Notes: a model not told the origin generated them from the letters alone. A DNA stretch of 64,000 bases from Dictyophora rubrovolvata (GCA_029959195.1 CP114117.1:3302613-3366612); one strand, 5' to 3'; numbered from the stretch's first letter, positions 10,746 through 23,013 are shown. Translations and numbers: made by a program.

Positions 10746-11199
10746 TGTCATTGATAATAGAAATGTATTCTTGCAAGTGAAAGTGACCAAAAGTCTCAAG
10801 AGTAACAATCTGAGAGAATAAAACCATGATCTATAATCTAGGAAAGGAGAGATTAAATACAAAAGGGACTTGAGGACCAATAAATGAGCTAAGGACATAA
10901 AAGAAAGAAAAGAAAGAAGGAAAGATGGACATAAAGGAAATGGGGACATAAGGGAGTGTCCATAAGGACAAATGAACAATGCAGACACAAACGAAGGACT
11001 AAAATACTTCAACATGCACTAACAAACCATGTGTAAGGAGCTATGCTCCCTTACAGGTCAAAGACCAAATTTGAGAGAATGAGTTGAAAACAAGAAATAG
11101 TCAGAAATATGAGAAAGTGAGAAAGGACAGAATAATCATAGAGAGAGCATGAATATGAGAAAATGGGAAAACAGAAAGTGTTGCTAGCATACCGTGACA
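10746..11199 (-). repeat. LTR-like segment, minus orientation
   Basis: It is bounded by TGTCA and TGACA. Its last bases (TGCTAGCATACCGTGACA) closely match the start of the family-B LTR read in reverse (TGCTAGCATACCCTGACA). On the minus strand it has a TATTTAA box (near 10855). It cuts a minus-strand RNase H/RT-type coding remnant at 11200. No clear target duplication was found (flanks ATAGG and GGATT), so boundaries and identity are tentative. Confidence 0.5.
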
Positions 11200-11571
11200 G
11201 GATTTCCATAGGAAATTTTGTATTTCTTTACTTAGATATTTATTTCTTATTGTTTCCCATATTCTGTTTGTTGATGGTATTTCATTTGTGACTTCTTCTA
11301 TGTTCATTTTTATTATGTCTATCATGTTATCTGTTTTCTTTCGTTCTTTGTGTCATTTGTTTGTTAGTATCACTTTGTATATTAATGATTGGGTGCTTGT
11401 GGATAGTTTTAATCCTATTGTTTTATGTGATTGAGGGATTTCTGTGTTTATGAGGTCTGGGATTTCTTTTCTTATGCCTTGTGTTGCAAGTTTGTCTGCT
11501 TCTTCGTTTCCTATGATGCCTGAGTGACCCTTTACTTTTTTGAAGGATGTCACGAATTGACACATTCTCAT
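11200..11571 (-). pseudogene. Remnant of a retroelement with cellular-like RNase H
   Basis: On the minus strand the frame from 11571 reads the C-terminal RNase H signature VKGHSGIIGNEEADKLA. After one in-frame TGA (11353-11355) it continues with IWETIRNKYLSKEIQNFLWKS, a motif seen after RNase H in Agaricomycete non-LTR-type elements. The N-terminal half of the RNase H is absent. The end is cut by the LTR-like segment at 11199. Confidence 0.7.
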
Positions 11572-11700
11572 TGGTAGGGTAATGAGTGCTTACACAGATT
11601 TATTTTTGAAAGACCAGGCCAAAGAGCGTAGGCTTCTCGTGTCATAAGATATCGATGATAGCACATCAACAGTCACTGGCAGCCAACACCTTCGCCCCGT

Positions 11701-12683
11701 ATGATGCTTCTCTCAAATGGCCCTCACATTCTCATGGCGGGTTTACCAACATGGGGTAATTGTCTGAAGTTTTTCCTGATAAACGCGCACTAATACCAAG
11801 TTATGAAGGCCATATCAGACCAGCTCTGGCAATCATGGCCAAACTTTTGAAAGCAGATCTAGAATTGATAATAACTTATCCAGTTCTCACTTCTTTACAA
11901 ACAGAAATCCAGGTTGAATTAGCCAAGGAGCTATTTGATCAGAGTGATGCCTTGGAATGAGTCAGGTGCGGGAAATTGCCCCCTTACATAAATGTACTGC
12001 ATACGAGTTCAAGGCTTCGTCACAGAATTCCATGTTTTGGAGGTCTGAAAGATCCAGTAACTATAATATCGGCCAGAACAATTGTGGAGGGTTTCCGGTC
12101 GTTCTATATTCAGATGTCAACCTCAGTGTCTTATAGAACGACTGGAAACCCATCCTGGCGGTTCCACCACCCAAAATTTGTTTACTGGACGTGAGTCCCA
12201 CTCTCTCTTTACCTATGCCTTAGACTTTTCAGGACTTTATTGCGTCCGCCTCCAACTTTCCAGCTCTTTGCTAGTGAGATTCTATGCGTTATTTGAGAAA
12301 TAAAAAACATTCCTTGTCTGGCCATTAATTTTGGGAGCACCGCGATTCTAATTCAGAGGTCTTGTCCAGCGAAATACTCGGGACTCGGTGATATTATCGA
12401 GAACGTTGAAAGGCTAGCCATAAAAACGGGAAAGTCTGCTGATGAGATCTTATTCAAGGTGATTACAGTCCAGCTCATCTTAATGTACCATAACGTCTTT
12501 TCAATAATTGTAATCAGGCTTATAACCGTGACGAGAAAGAGATTATTCACATACCAGGATTACCTCCTATGTTCGATTATGAATTCACTCCAGAGTCCTC
12601 CATAGGAGTATTTTCTTTTTTATAAGATGAAAGAGACAAAGTCTCAATTTAAAAAATTCTAGCCATTTCTGAAGAGCATTTCT
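11701..12683 (+). pseudogene. UDP-glycosyltransferase pseudogene (tandem copy 1)
   Basis: This region is collinear with the first half of the gene at 13522, including introns (start ATGATGCTTCTCTC; 5' intron after TGGG). It is disrupted. A codon CGA in copy 2 is TGA here (about 11958). The next donor GTAATT has become GAAATT. Similarity stops near 12683, inside what is an intron of copy 2, so the UDP-sugar-binding half is absent. It is probably left over from a tandem duplication followed by deletion. Confidence 0.85.
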
Positions 12684-12889
12684 TTACAGCACTTTTTGAA
12701 AGCTAAGGCAGGTGACTATTTTTGAAATATTGGATTTTTCAAGACACTCAACACAATTAACTCCCAAAAAATATGAGCAAGTGCTAGATAAATGTTATAC
12801 AATTCCATTGCAATAAAAAGTAGGCAATTATCTTACATAGTGCTTGAGAAATCTTTGTTCTCAGGTGGGAAATTTCTTAGCCGACCCGC

Positions 12890-13110
12890 CTTAGCTTTTG
12901 AAAAGTGCTGTAATGTGTAAGTAAGACCGCGTTTGCGTTGACTTTCCTCGTGATAAGACCAGAGAGAAAGACAGACCTTGTTGTCATTTGAGAAGTTGAT
13001 GTCCTTTTTTTCCTCGCCTCCTCTTGGTTGCAGCTTGGACTCGGAGCTGACAAAGCTTTTTCGCTGCCTAGCTTCAAGTTCAGTTACGTCAAAGAAAAAT
13101 CGGGGTAAAA
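12890..13110 (+). repeat. Duplicated 3'-flank block, copy 1
   Basis: About 220 bp (from 'aagaccgcg..tttgcgttgactttcctcg' to 'ccagttacg'-like sequence) is repeated at 15712-15937, downstream of the second glycosyltransferase. It shows that the duplicated unit included DNA 3' of the gene. No coding function was seen. Confidence 0.7.
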
Positions 13111-13521
13111 ACGGGCCAGCAAATTAATATAAAATATTTATAATCTCTTAGAAATCCCGGTAGCTAGTTTTTACCTTTAATAAGGTAGGCGACAGTCCTC
13201 CCGAATTCCGATTCCATCTTGATTCCATTTCCCGACGCCCGACGCACGTCGCACGTAGAATACAAACACGACCACGTGATGCATTTGTCAGCTGTTAACC
13301 GAGGCGCGGCACAGACAATTTGCGACTCAATTTTCTCCACAGTAATAATCCTCGGCAACCGTACTCAACACAATTCTTATTGAAACTTGATAATGGCGAA
13401 GGTGAAAGCGAGTTGGTGTATTTTAAACTCAGATAGGTCCTAAAACGCCCCCCACTATAATAGGTCCACCACACTAGCACCATCAAACAGTCGCTGGCAT
13501 CCGTCAACACCTTCGCCCCGT
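13111..13521. other. Intergenic region upstream of glycosyltransferase
   Basis: No gene was seen. The last 40 bp before 13522 match the region just upstream of the pseudogene start at 11701, so the promoter-proximal sequence was part of the duplication. Confidence 0.5.
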
Positions 13522-15619
13522 ATGACGCTTCTCTCAAATGGCCCTCACATCCTCATGGTGGTTTTACCATTGTCATGGGGTAATTGTCTGTTATTTCCTG
13601 ATATACATACACTGATACCGAGTTCTGAAGGTCATATCAGACCAGCTCTGGCAATCATGGCCAAACTTTTGAAGGCAAACCTAGAATTGATAATAACTTT
13701 TCCAGTTTTCATCTCTTTACACACCGAAATCCAGGGTGAATTAGCCAAGGAGCTATTTGATCAGAGTGACGCCATGGAACGAGTTAGGTGTGGTAATTTG
13801 CCCCCTCAAATGTACTGCACACGAGTTCAAGACTCACAGAATTCCGTGTTTTGGAGGTCCGAACGATGATCCGGCTATAACGTCGGTCAAGACAATTGTG
13901 GAAGGCTTCCGGTCGTTCTATATCCAGATGTCAACCTCAATGCCTTATCAGGATTCAATAGGACAAACCATCCCGGCAGTTCCACCACCCAAAATTTGTT
14001 TATCGGACGTGAGTTTCACTCTCTTTACCTAAGCCTACTTCAGGGCTCTATGGCGCCTGCCTCCAACTTTTCAGCTCTATGGTAGTGAGATTCTACGCGT
14101 TATTCGGGAAATAAACGACGTTCCTTGTCTGGCCATACATTTCGGCAGTGCCGCGATTCTTATTCGGAGGTCTTGTCCAGCGAAATATTCGGGACTCGGT
14201 GATACTATTGAGAATGTTGAAAAGCTAGCCATAAAAACGGGGAAGTCTGCTGATGAGATCTTATTCAAGGTAATTGCTGTCCAGCTCTCTAAATGTACTG
14301 TCTTTTCAACAACTGCCTTTAGGCTTATTATCGTGACGAGAAAGAGATTATCCACATACCAGGATTACCTCCTATGTTCGATTATGAATTCACTCCAGGA
14401 ACCTCAGTAAGTGCATTTTCTTTTGTTATAAGATGAAAGAGACGAAGTCTCAATTTGGAAAAATCTAGCCATTTCTAAATAGCATTCTTCTAATGCTTCG
14501 GAGGTATCATGCGTGCGTGTTAAACATTTTTGATAAATTCGCCTCAATCTTTATATAAAGCAAGTATAGGACATTTAAAACATGTGACGGTCTCATTTTG
14601 ACTAGTAATCGAGTCTATGAACGGGAGCCAATAAACTTTCTTAAAACCTTCATGGAGGAAACCAACCGATCTTGCTACGTTTTAGGGCTTGCGGGTTCGA
14701 TATCTTTGGAGCAAGCAGCACGAGAGCAGCGTTCACCTGCCAGCACAGCGGTAGTTGAGATTTTAGATAAAACCCTAAAACGCTATGGTCAGAGATCATT
14801 AATTTATGCAAGTCTTCACCACCAAAAGATGTCAGATTGACAACTCATCACTCAAACAGGTCTCATTTGGTTCGGTTTTCTGGCCGACAAACGTTGAAGC
14901 CAGCTGGAAAATCCTCGAAATCATTGTTGAACAAAATATTCCAATGGTACGACGTACGATTTTATTTCGGTAATTCGATTGAATTCAGACTCGACAGATC
15001 ATTTCGTATAATGAAAAACGCGTCCCAATGCCAGGACGTCTTAGTCATTTGCTGGAATCGTCAGACAACGTTGTCGTAACCTCCTGGAGTCCGCAAAAAA
15101 TGATCCTGAATCATAAAGTAAGAATGCAAAGACGAACAGATTCGCTTGCACTTATAATTTCTTCTCATCAGTCTACTGGTTGGTTCATATCGCATTGTGG
15201 GCTCAATAGCGTGATAGAATCTCTCTCCCATGGGATACCGATGTAAGGCTGTTGTTTTGACTTTGAAGATGTACGGGAAAAGTGATAAACTATCAATCAG
15301 GATAGCATGGCCTATTGACAGTGATCAGCCCATGAACGCAGCACATGTTAGTCTCAACCTCGAAGTAGCGTATGAATTGCTTGAAGTCCGGACCGACAGA
15401 GGTTTGAAGCCTCTTTATCGCGGTGCGCAACCTATTGGGACAATGGAGTCCATAGAAAAGGAGTTTAGAACAGTGTTGGCAAATGCTTTTGGTGAAGATG
15501 GCAAAGTTAAAAGGAGGAACGCGGAATTTTTGAAGGAGAAGCTGAACGAGTTGTGGGATGACGGTGGCGAGTCGACGTCTGAATTAGGTCGCTTTATCCT
15601 CGACTATTCCCTATCTTGA
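13522..15619 (+). CDS. UDP-glycosyltransferase (GT1 family)
   Basis: This is a GT1-type enzyme that transfers sugar from a UDP-sugar to a small lipophilic acceptor such as a sterol or secondary metabolite. Exons by eye: 13522-13579, 13631-13792, 13857-14008, 14075-14269, 14323-14406, about 14570-14807, 14860-14946, about 14988-15117, then two more to 15619. The N-terminus reads GPHILMVVLPLSWG|HIRPALA. The mid part reads IHIPGLPPMFDYE and CDGLILTSN. The donor-binding half reads VSFGSVFWPTN, TSWSPQKMILNH, GWFISHCGLNSVIESLSHG and IAWPIDSDQP. The HCG...E and D-Q positions typical of the UDP-sugar pocket are kept. The intron at 14808-14859 has a GC donor (TAT|GCAAGT). I could not find a phase-matching acceptor for the donor at 14407, so this join is uncertain and the gene may be damaged. 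Upstream lies a dead duplicate. Confidence 0.8.
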
Positions 15620-15711
15620 ATCTTTCGATTTGGTGAAATAAATGTTTTTACAAGCTGGGATAAAGTTTCCGCGTCCGAAGACTGCGTCGAGAGCAAGAAA
15701 ACCCCTTACTA

Positions 15712-15937
15712 CGTAATTAAGACCGCGCGCGCATTGACTTTCCTCGCGATAAGACTTGAGAGAAAAAGAGACCTTGCTGTTGTTTGAGGAGTTTGTCCTT
15801 TTTTCCCTCACCTCCTCTTGGTTACAACTTGGAGGAGCTGACAATTGGCTGACAAAGCTTTTTCGTTGCCCGCCTCGTCACCCAATCCAAGTAGGCTTGC
15901 CCCTTAGCTCCAGTTACGAAACGACGAAGAAAACATT
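15712..15937 (+). repeat. Duplicated 3'-flank block, copy 2
   Basis: Second copy of the block at 12890-13110 (shared 'ttgactttcctcg.gataagac', 'cctcctcttggtt' and 'ctgacaaagctttttcg'). It lies between the glycosyltransferase and the serine carboxypeptidase, and no ORF is supported. Confidence 0.7.
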
Positions 15938-16163
15938 TCGACAGCACGTTCCGGACGCTATGAGGTAGTTTGTTTGTGGTTAGCTCCAAGACAAACTTGT
16001 CAGGTCACCGCGCGTGATTCCTCAAGCTGTCTCTGAATGCCGGACCAGGTCCGAATACTTTATTGACTATAGCTCCACAAAAAAAAAAACAAACTTGTCG
16101 CCGCTTGACGTGTGACATCGCCGTTGAAGGCCGAAACTCTCTCAGCGTCTTACCCTTCGTATT

Positions 16164-18291
16164 ATGCTCTCTTTAAAGACACATAAGGATACCTCAAAAG
16201 GTTGGAAAGACGTTGAAGTAGTTGAAATCAACAACTCCAACGGTCGATACCACGTTATCAAGAAATTATTATTGCTGATTTTGTCGATTTTCCTGTACAA
16301 CTGTCTAGTTTCGAGTTGTTGTCTGCCACGTCTATTTGAATTGGCTGGTGTTTCTCACCGATACAAGCAGGCCGTCTTTATAGATTTTTATCACAATATC
16401 ACAAGGCCCCGATTTTCCTGTGTTCTTAAAGATGGCAAGCCGACGTCCTTCGCGGGAACGATCGGCTTGAGAGGTGACTCTGAAGAAACTCCAAAGTGTT
16501 CCTTTTTCTGGTACTTTACTCGTATTGCAAGTGATTTTGGCCCTTATTGACAATGCCCGTCAAAGGTATTTCGAAGCGGAGAATGATCCTCAAGACGCTC
16601 CTATAATGTATGTCTAACACTACTTTACATTCGGCTTTTAACGGACATTGACCCAAAGAAACCAGCTTAAGCATTGGTGGTGGTCCTGGAATAAGCGGGC
16701 TGTTGAATGGTGTGAATGGACAGTCCCGTTGTTCCGTAACAGCATCATCTACTCTTGAGTATAATCCAGATGGGTGGACGGAGCATTTCAATCTTCTTTT
16801 ACTCGACCACATGGGTTTCATTGTTACTATCTCTCTCTTTCATCATTTGCCAATAATATCATGGCCCACCAATGTCGGCTATTCCTATGGGACACGAGTG
16901 AATAACAGTCGTGATGCTGCAGTAGACGCATACGACTGTTTGCAAAAGTTTTTTAGGCTCTTTCCACAGCTCAGAAAGTATACTCACCTCAACTTGTCGA
17001 GTTTCCAATTCATCATTCCCCCTTCCGTATAGAAACAAGTTTGTTCTTTCCGGTGGATCATACGGCGGCATATATATCCCAAACATAGCTTATGTTATAC
17101 ATGAAAACAATAAAGCCGTCCTTAATGGAACTGCGAACCCTGGCAGCAACCTACTAATCAATCTTGAAAGCGTAATGATGAGCAATCCTATCTCGGTGTG
17201 ATTTTTTTTCTTTTGAAATTTACTCAGCAGTCTCAACTCTTTAATGATTACGTTTAGGAGCCTTTGATTTATCACGAATGGCTGTTACAATACCGCTGTA
17301 ACATGCATCAAGTATACAATTCGACAGCATGCAGTACAATGTTCTCCAACTTGCCAAGCTGTTTAGAAGCAATACAACTAGCCTACCAATATTCCAACGT
17401 CCAATATCGTGCTTTGGCCGAGGAAATATGCTACAAGTACACCAACAATGCTGCCACTGATGTAGTGCTGGAAGATGTGAGACGAAGGGTAGGTAGTTCT
17501 CTCCCGATTAATATTGCAAATGGACTGGAATTGCTTTAAAATAGTGTAGAGCTATGCCAAAGGACCCCGCACATTGCCATCCATTGATCAAGTGGAGCAA
17601 CACCTTTTTCAAAAATGAGTCAACTAAAAATGCTTTGGGATTAGCTGGAGATCGCACATTTTTTGTGCTTAATGGGCAAGTTGAAACCGATTTTGCAACA
17701 TATGGGGATCTGTGTGTTGGTTTGACTTTGTTTGAACGCAGGTTATGTTAATACAATTCTGCAGGATGCAGCCCCATCAGGAGTTGCTCATTCCTGTGAT
17801 GAAGGATGGAATTAGAGTCCTATGTAGGAGGTTCCTCCCGCATGAAAAGCTCGATTACTGATCTTACATCTCTCTTCGATGAAGATTATATAGGTGCTCA
17901 AGATGCAAACTGTCCTTGGCCAGGAACGTTATCTAGTGTGAGTTGTAAGCTTGGTCTCGAATAATAGGTTCTCACGATATGTACTTATAGCTGAAGCAAT
18001 TGAGAGGGCCATACCAAATTTCCTTTTTATCCACTCCTGACATTCTCTGGGATTCCGGTTTGGGTCAAAAGGTTACTATTAGGCAAGTAGGAAAGGGCGC
18101 AGGAGACTTCACTTATATACTCATCGACCAAGCTGGTCATTTCGTGCGTCGCTTCATTACTGCTGTCAGATATATTGATAATTGATTACACTTGATTTTG
18201 GTAGGTTGTACACGATCAGCCAAAGTTGGCGAAAATGATTGCGGGGCATTGGATTTGTGGTATTCCGTTTGCTAACGTTTCTATGAACTAG
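16164..18291 (+). CDS. Serine carboxypeptidase (peptidase S10)
   Basis: This enzyme removes C-terminal residues from peptides, usually in the vacuole or outside the cell. The start ATG is followed by about 33 polar residues and a hydrophobic segment (LLLLILSIFLYNCLV) acting as signal or anchor. Spliced exons give FFW|YFEAENDPQDAPI|ILSIGGGPGISG (substrate-binding loop), EHFNLLLLD and GYSYGT. The catalytic Ser lies in GGSYGG (17052-17069), the Asp in GAQDANCPW (17902-17904, joined across an intron) and the His in DQAGHF (18138-18140), followed by VVHDQPKLAKMI. Two family positions differ: NGGPGCSS reads GGGPGISG without Cys, and GESYGG reads GGSYGG. All triad residues are present, so it may be active. 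The exact start and one early exon border are less certain. Confidence 0.85.
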
Positions 18292-18533
18292 TGTAAACCA
18301 TTGCCAGCCTCGACTTGTCCATAATTAATTTGCACAAATGTTTTGAAACTGTCCGACATATTGAGCTCGTTTCAAGTGAGACGCTTATTCAACGCTTATT
18401 CATGAATCATGAGATAATCGACCAGATTAGATAAGGGTCCTGATTCGGCCATTGGCATAAGCCATGATGTCACGCGTCACAATTTCCTTTCGCCCATTGC
18501 TCTCTTCCCCGCAACTCCTCGGATACCCTCGTC
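18292..18533. promoter_or_regulatory. Intergenic, probable FunK1 promoter
   Basis: 242 bp between the carboxypeptidase stop and the kinase start. It contains a short tandem ACGCTTATTCA repeat near 18390. No other element was recognised. Confidence 0.35.
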
Positions 18534-21413
18534 ATGCAAAGTTCTAATTCTGGTCTTCAGTCAACGCCTCCCAGGCCTCGGTCTAATCAGTCTCATACGC
18601 TATCATCGCCTCCCAGTTCTCGCCATCAGTCGGAGCTCATAGAGCTCATCGGTGCCGAGCTCGATGATCAAACGTACGAATTCGACCCAGATGTAGTGGC
18701 GCGGATGTTGTCTCCTAAGCTGCCTCATGAGGGCGCAGGATATGTTCCCCACCCTGCCTTGGGCGACTTTGAATGTCTTATTGATGATCCCACCGTGAAA
18801 AAGGCCATGCAACGGTTCCCGAAACTGGACTACACGGATTGGGATTCGTCAGAAAGAAAAAATTATAATCCACTGGCCGCCTTCTTGACCAAATGCGTTC
18901 AGGATTGTGACAATGTTTATGACGCTATCCACCAAAAGTTGCCGCAAGACAGTTGTTTCAAAGTCGCGGAACGAACCAAACGCTGGCTGCCACAGCTCTG
19001 CTTTATAAAGTACGATAAAGAGACCGGAGATGGTATTCAACACTCAAAACCCCTCAGGCCCGACATTGTTGGGGTGGACAACTTCCAGGCGGCCACGCAG
19101 GACCTAGACAACATTCTTTGTTGGTGGAATCTGTCGTCCGCAGACATTAAACAGAAAGGAAAAGATGTGCTCTCCCGCCAAAATTATCAAATTGTGATTG
19201 CAATGGAGGTGAAGGATAATTGGCAAGAGATGGTGGTACAATCAGGCACCTACGCTCGAGGTCTATTTGCCGCCTCCCCACTCCGCAGCTTTTCCCTCGT
19301 GATCGCTGCAAATCACAAAAAGCAGGATCTCCGTTTCCTTATTTTTCATCGTGGGGGTCTCTCTACTTCTAAGGCATTGAAGCTTGACCAAACTGGTTGT
19401 GGTGCCTTGCAAAAGATGTTGCTCAGTGTCCTGCTGTGGCAGTCTGCTGAAGATGCCGGGCTTCCTACTTTCACCAACGGCCAAAGCTTCCTCCTTCCAA
19501 AATCCTTAGGTATGGATGACGTGTGGAATATCAAGAATGTGATCCATCACTCTTTGACCATCCGCGGTCGCAACACGTATGTAATCAGCTTGGAACCAAC
19601 AAAGAGTGACGCAGAGAAAATCATGGACACCAAGAGCAAAGATTATAGGTATCTGACGAGAACAAAATATCCGCGTGTGACTAGCCCGGCACCGCGTTGT
19701 GAGCATATCGACTTATTCATGGCCGTTGACTGATCCTTCAATTGCAGCAACTCGGACATCAAACAAACTTCAGTCTAATAGCGGAGCCGGGAAACTCAGT
19801 TCAAAAACAAAGAAGTCTCGTGAGTAGACATTTTTCGTCCTGATATTACCGAATAACTTCATCTCCATATACATAGCTCTATCTAACCCGCAGCAACCAC
19901 AGGAGACCGCCACGGATACCCCTAAAAGGAGCGCAGACGAAGGTAAAGAGCCTTTTTATTTTTATAATCTTTTCACTGCCACTTAACTCCACATACCTTT
20001 AGCAACACTTGATCCCATTTCGCACCGTGAGAAGAGACATCGCCCCTTAGCTGCAATTGAGCCCTCAAGCATCATTGTATCAAAGCAGAAAATGGCCCTA
20101 CCGTCTAAACTTGTCGTCAAATGCTCCTGGCCAAATTCGGCAAAAGAGGATATAGAGCCAAGTATGTATGCTGCTTGTGTGAATGCCTTTGGTACTCCCC
20201 AGTCTCTGGGCTCGTTCGTCGCTTGCTACCGTGATAATCAACCAATGTGCAACTCCATTTTTCTGCCTCCAAATGGTGACGACGTTAACAAGTACCATTG
20301 GGCTGTCTTTAATTCCCGGGAAAAATCAACGCCAATTCCAAAGGCGGTTGAACCTCGCATGCTCTGGATCACGGTACTCACCGATGAAGGACGCAGCCTT
20401 GATGAATGTTCTGACGCACTAGATCTATGTGAATGTCTTTTACATTCTATGATTGGTAGGCTTGTTTCACTTACTCAGGCACGCTTGTCTGACGCGACCA
20501 CTAGGCTGGCTCTCAGCGTATCAACGCGGATACCTGCATCGGGACATCAGCATCGGCAACTTGATTAAACTCATTAAGCCTGTATCTCGTGAGCCGTTCA
20601 ATGCCTTCGAATTTATTAAACTCGTTGCCTTTCCAGAGGAACGAGAAGGGCTGAACAAAATAGACAAGCTGAGCGACGAGATTGCGTCACGTTTCATCAA
20701 CGACAAGCACCCAGAATACCAGGAGCTGCTCACGGTTGCTCGGGACTTAAATATTGCCTTGACTCAGTACGGGTTAACAACTGAATTCAAGGCCATTGTT
20801 ATTGATGGCGACATGGCCGCTTACATCCCAGACTATTTTGACTCTTTGCATGATACTGGGGTTTTCTCCGTGGGTTGCGCCAGTCACCATTCTACATTCT
20901 GAGTCTCGAACTAACTAGCTACAGGGTACCGTTGAATTCATGTCATTGCGACTCTTAGAAGCGATGGAAAACAATAGTTCTCTTCTCCAGTCTCCATTGG
21001 ACGACTTGTGGTCTTTCTTCTGGACAGCACTCTGGGCGACACTGACGAACCGTCACCACCCCAATCAGACCGATATGGAGAAAAATTGGCGTCTTCAGTT
21101 ATGTGCTGGAGGAGCTTTCCGCGAAAAAGTGGCGGCGTTAATTAAAATGAATTCAACTCTTGAGAAGAAACAAGGATACTCACCCATTCTCCGGCAGATG
21201 GCGCCATTGCTCCGTCGGTGGTATACTTCTCTAAATGAAATGGGTCCTCGATGGACAGAGGAACTGGATACTGTTGAGGAGAAAGGCAACGCGGACGCAG
21301 GTGCTCTGATGCTGTTTCACAAGTTTGCGTACGGTGGTATGCTGGATATTGTTCGTATGATTTCTGAGCATATCCAGCTTCTGAGAAAGGCCTCGGATTC
21401 GCTCGTGCATTGA
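18534..21413 (+). CDS. FunK1-type fungal protein kinase
   Basis: FunK1 kinases are a family expanded in multicellular Agaricomycetes; most have no known substrate. The long first exon (18534 to about 19675) has a Ser/Pro-rich N-terminus and the family-specific N-lobe region with RPDIVGVDNF and AMEVKDNW. Small exons (about 19745-20060) encode a Lys/Ser-rich linker. The kinase core follows with GYLHRDISIGNL (catalytic Asp codon 20543-20545) and VIDGDMAAYI (DFG-like DGD, 20804-20812). An intron then joins to GTVEFMSLRLL and the C-lobe with DDLWSFFW. Stop is 21411-21413. In-frame splicing with GT-AG introns at about 20457-20507 and 20871-20925 supports an intact gene. It stands alone, next to the carboxypeptidase. 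Confidence 0.85.
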
Positions 21414-21713
21414 TGTAACTGATATGAGTAATAAATTAGATGATGAAGATTGTATCATAAATATGAATTTTCACGATAGCCTTCGCTCAACCGTGATATG
21501 AATATATCTGTTGAAAAAATCCGAACGTTAATCATCGAGCACCGGATTCCAGACTTGAAATATTCATTCGTTGGGCTTCATGAACAGCATCGTATAGTAA
21601 ATAACGACGTCGAAAGAAAGCAGCACGTGTTATTTGCCATAAACATTCTCACAATCTCAAAATCGTTGGTTGATCGGAGCTTCATTAAATAATAAGAAAC
21701 TTTAAGGGTACGT

Positions 21714-21896
21714 GTGATCAAAGAGTATAACTACGACCCCCTCAGTGCGAATCCCCCGCAGAAAATCCGTGTGTATACAGACGGATCTTGCCAAAACAAT
21801 GGCCACATCAACGCCACCGTAGGTTCCGGAATAAGTGGTATGGCCAAAACGACCCAAGAAACCTGGCAATAAGAGTACCAGACACCTGGCGAACAA
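21714..21896 (+). pseudogene. RNase H fragment of a retroelement
   Basis: The plus strand reads DPLSANPPQKIRVYTDGSC, then NNG, then after a one-base shift WYGQNDPRNLAIRVPDTWRT. This is the N-terminal half of the same RNase H type whose C-terminal half lies at 11200-11571. YTDGS holds the first catalytic Asp. It is frameshifted near 21833 and ends within 30 codons, so it is a dead remnant. Confidence 0.65.
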
Positions 21897-23013
21897 AAAG
21901 AAATCATAAACAAATGGAGAGATACCATCGGCAGATGTATCTATAGCGACTTCTTAGCCTCTAACGCTAAGTATTTTCAGAAAAAACACAAAAAATTACA
22001 ACAAAGTTTTCCGCACCTGGAAACACCTCCACAACCTAACGGAAGAAAGATTCCCTTCGAGAAGTGAGGTAAAGGGGTTTTTAGTGGGTATTGACCCGGG
22101 ATAACCCGTCGAGCCCCACATGCACATGTCATCGCAAAAGCATTTTCTTCAGTTGACTCACATGCAATAATATGCCTTATGTTATGAATCCTTTCTCAGA
22201 TATGCCGTTTCCCTTCACCATGGTTTTAATCCCATAGACACAAGCTTATTACGGAGGTAAATTAGATTTACTGTCCGTAGTTATACAGCTCAACCAAAAA
22301 AAAAAAGAGTATAACGACGTGGCGCCTATAAAAATGATTATTGAAGATGAAATTCACTGTCTAACAGGGTACCGCGTGACTCGGGGCGCCGCCAAGCTCC
22401 AAGTTGCTGCAAGACTCGGTCGCTCGCCATCGTGCAGTTCACCCTGGTATAGTGCAATTTCCCACTCCATAAGAGTTGCATTCGAATTTATTATTGACCC
22501 AGCATGCCTAACCTGGTTACTTTTTTGACACTACCAGGACAGTTACCGACTGTTGGTTGCAGACCGACGTTGAACGCTCCCACGACGAGTATATACTTTC
22601 TCAATCACCATTCACAAGCACTCGTATCTACGGATGAATAATATAATCCAGATCCGCGCCTGTGTCCTTGATATGGATTTACAAGGATTTACATCCCCCG
22701 CCTATTATTGAAGTTGGCGAGTTCTTTATTGTCAGAGAATTTCTAGGCATTACTTGTCCTTTTTCAGGCCGGAGTTTTCCAGCGGAACAACACCAAGTCG
22801 CGGAGTTCAAAGTAAGGCTACTGGCAAGGTCTCTTTTGCTATCAAACATAGTGCGTGCTCTCCTCGCTTAGCTTATTGTATTATTCTCCAGCTGTATTTG
22901 TGTCTATCCCAATCTATTCTCATCCATCGCGCAGAAAGGCCTAAGATGTCTAAACACCAATGTGCCCTTAAAGTCGATAAAATCGAAAACCCAATACAAG
23001 CTGGGACGACAAA
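21897..23013. other. Intergenic, no supported gene
   Basis: About 1.1 kb without a convincing gene. It probably contains further decayed retroelement sequence near 21900-22070 and the promoter of the next gene. A poly-A run lies near 22300. Short ORFs here show no motif. Confidence 0.4.

Noticed and set aside
10746-11199. Search for a target duplication to prove this LTR
   Set aside because: ATAGG recurs 9 bp inside the right flank but not adjacent, so no duplication is claimed.
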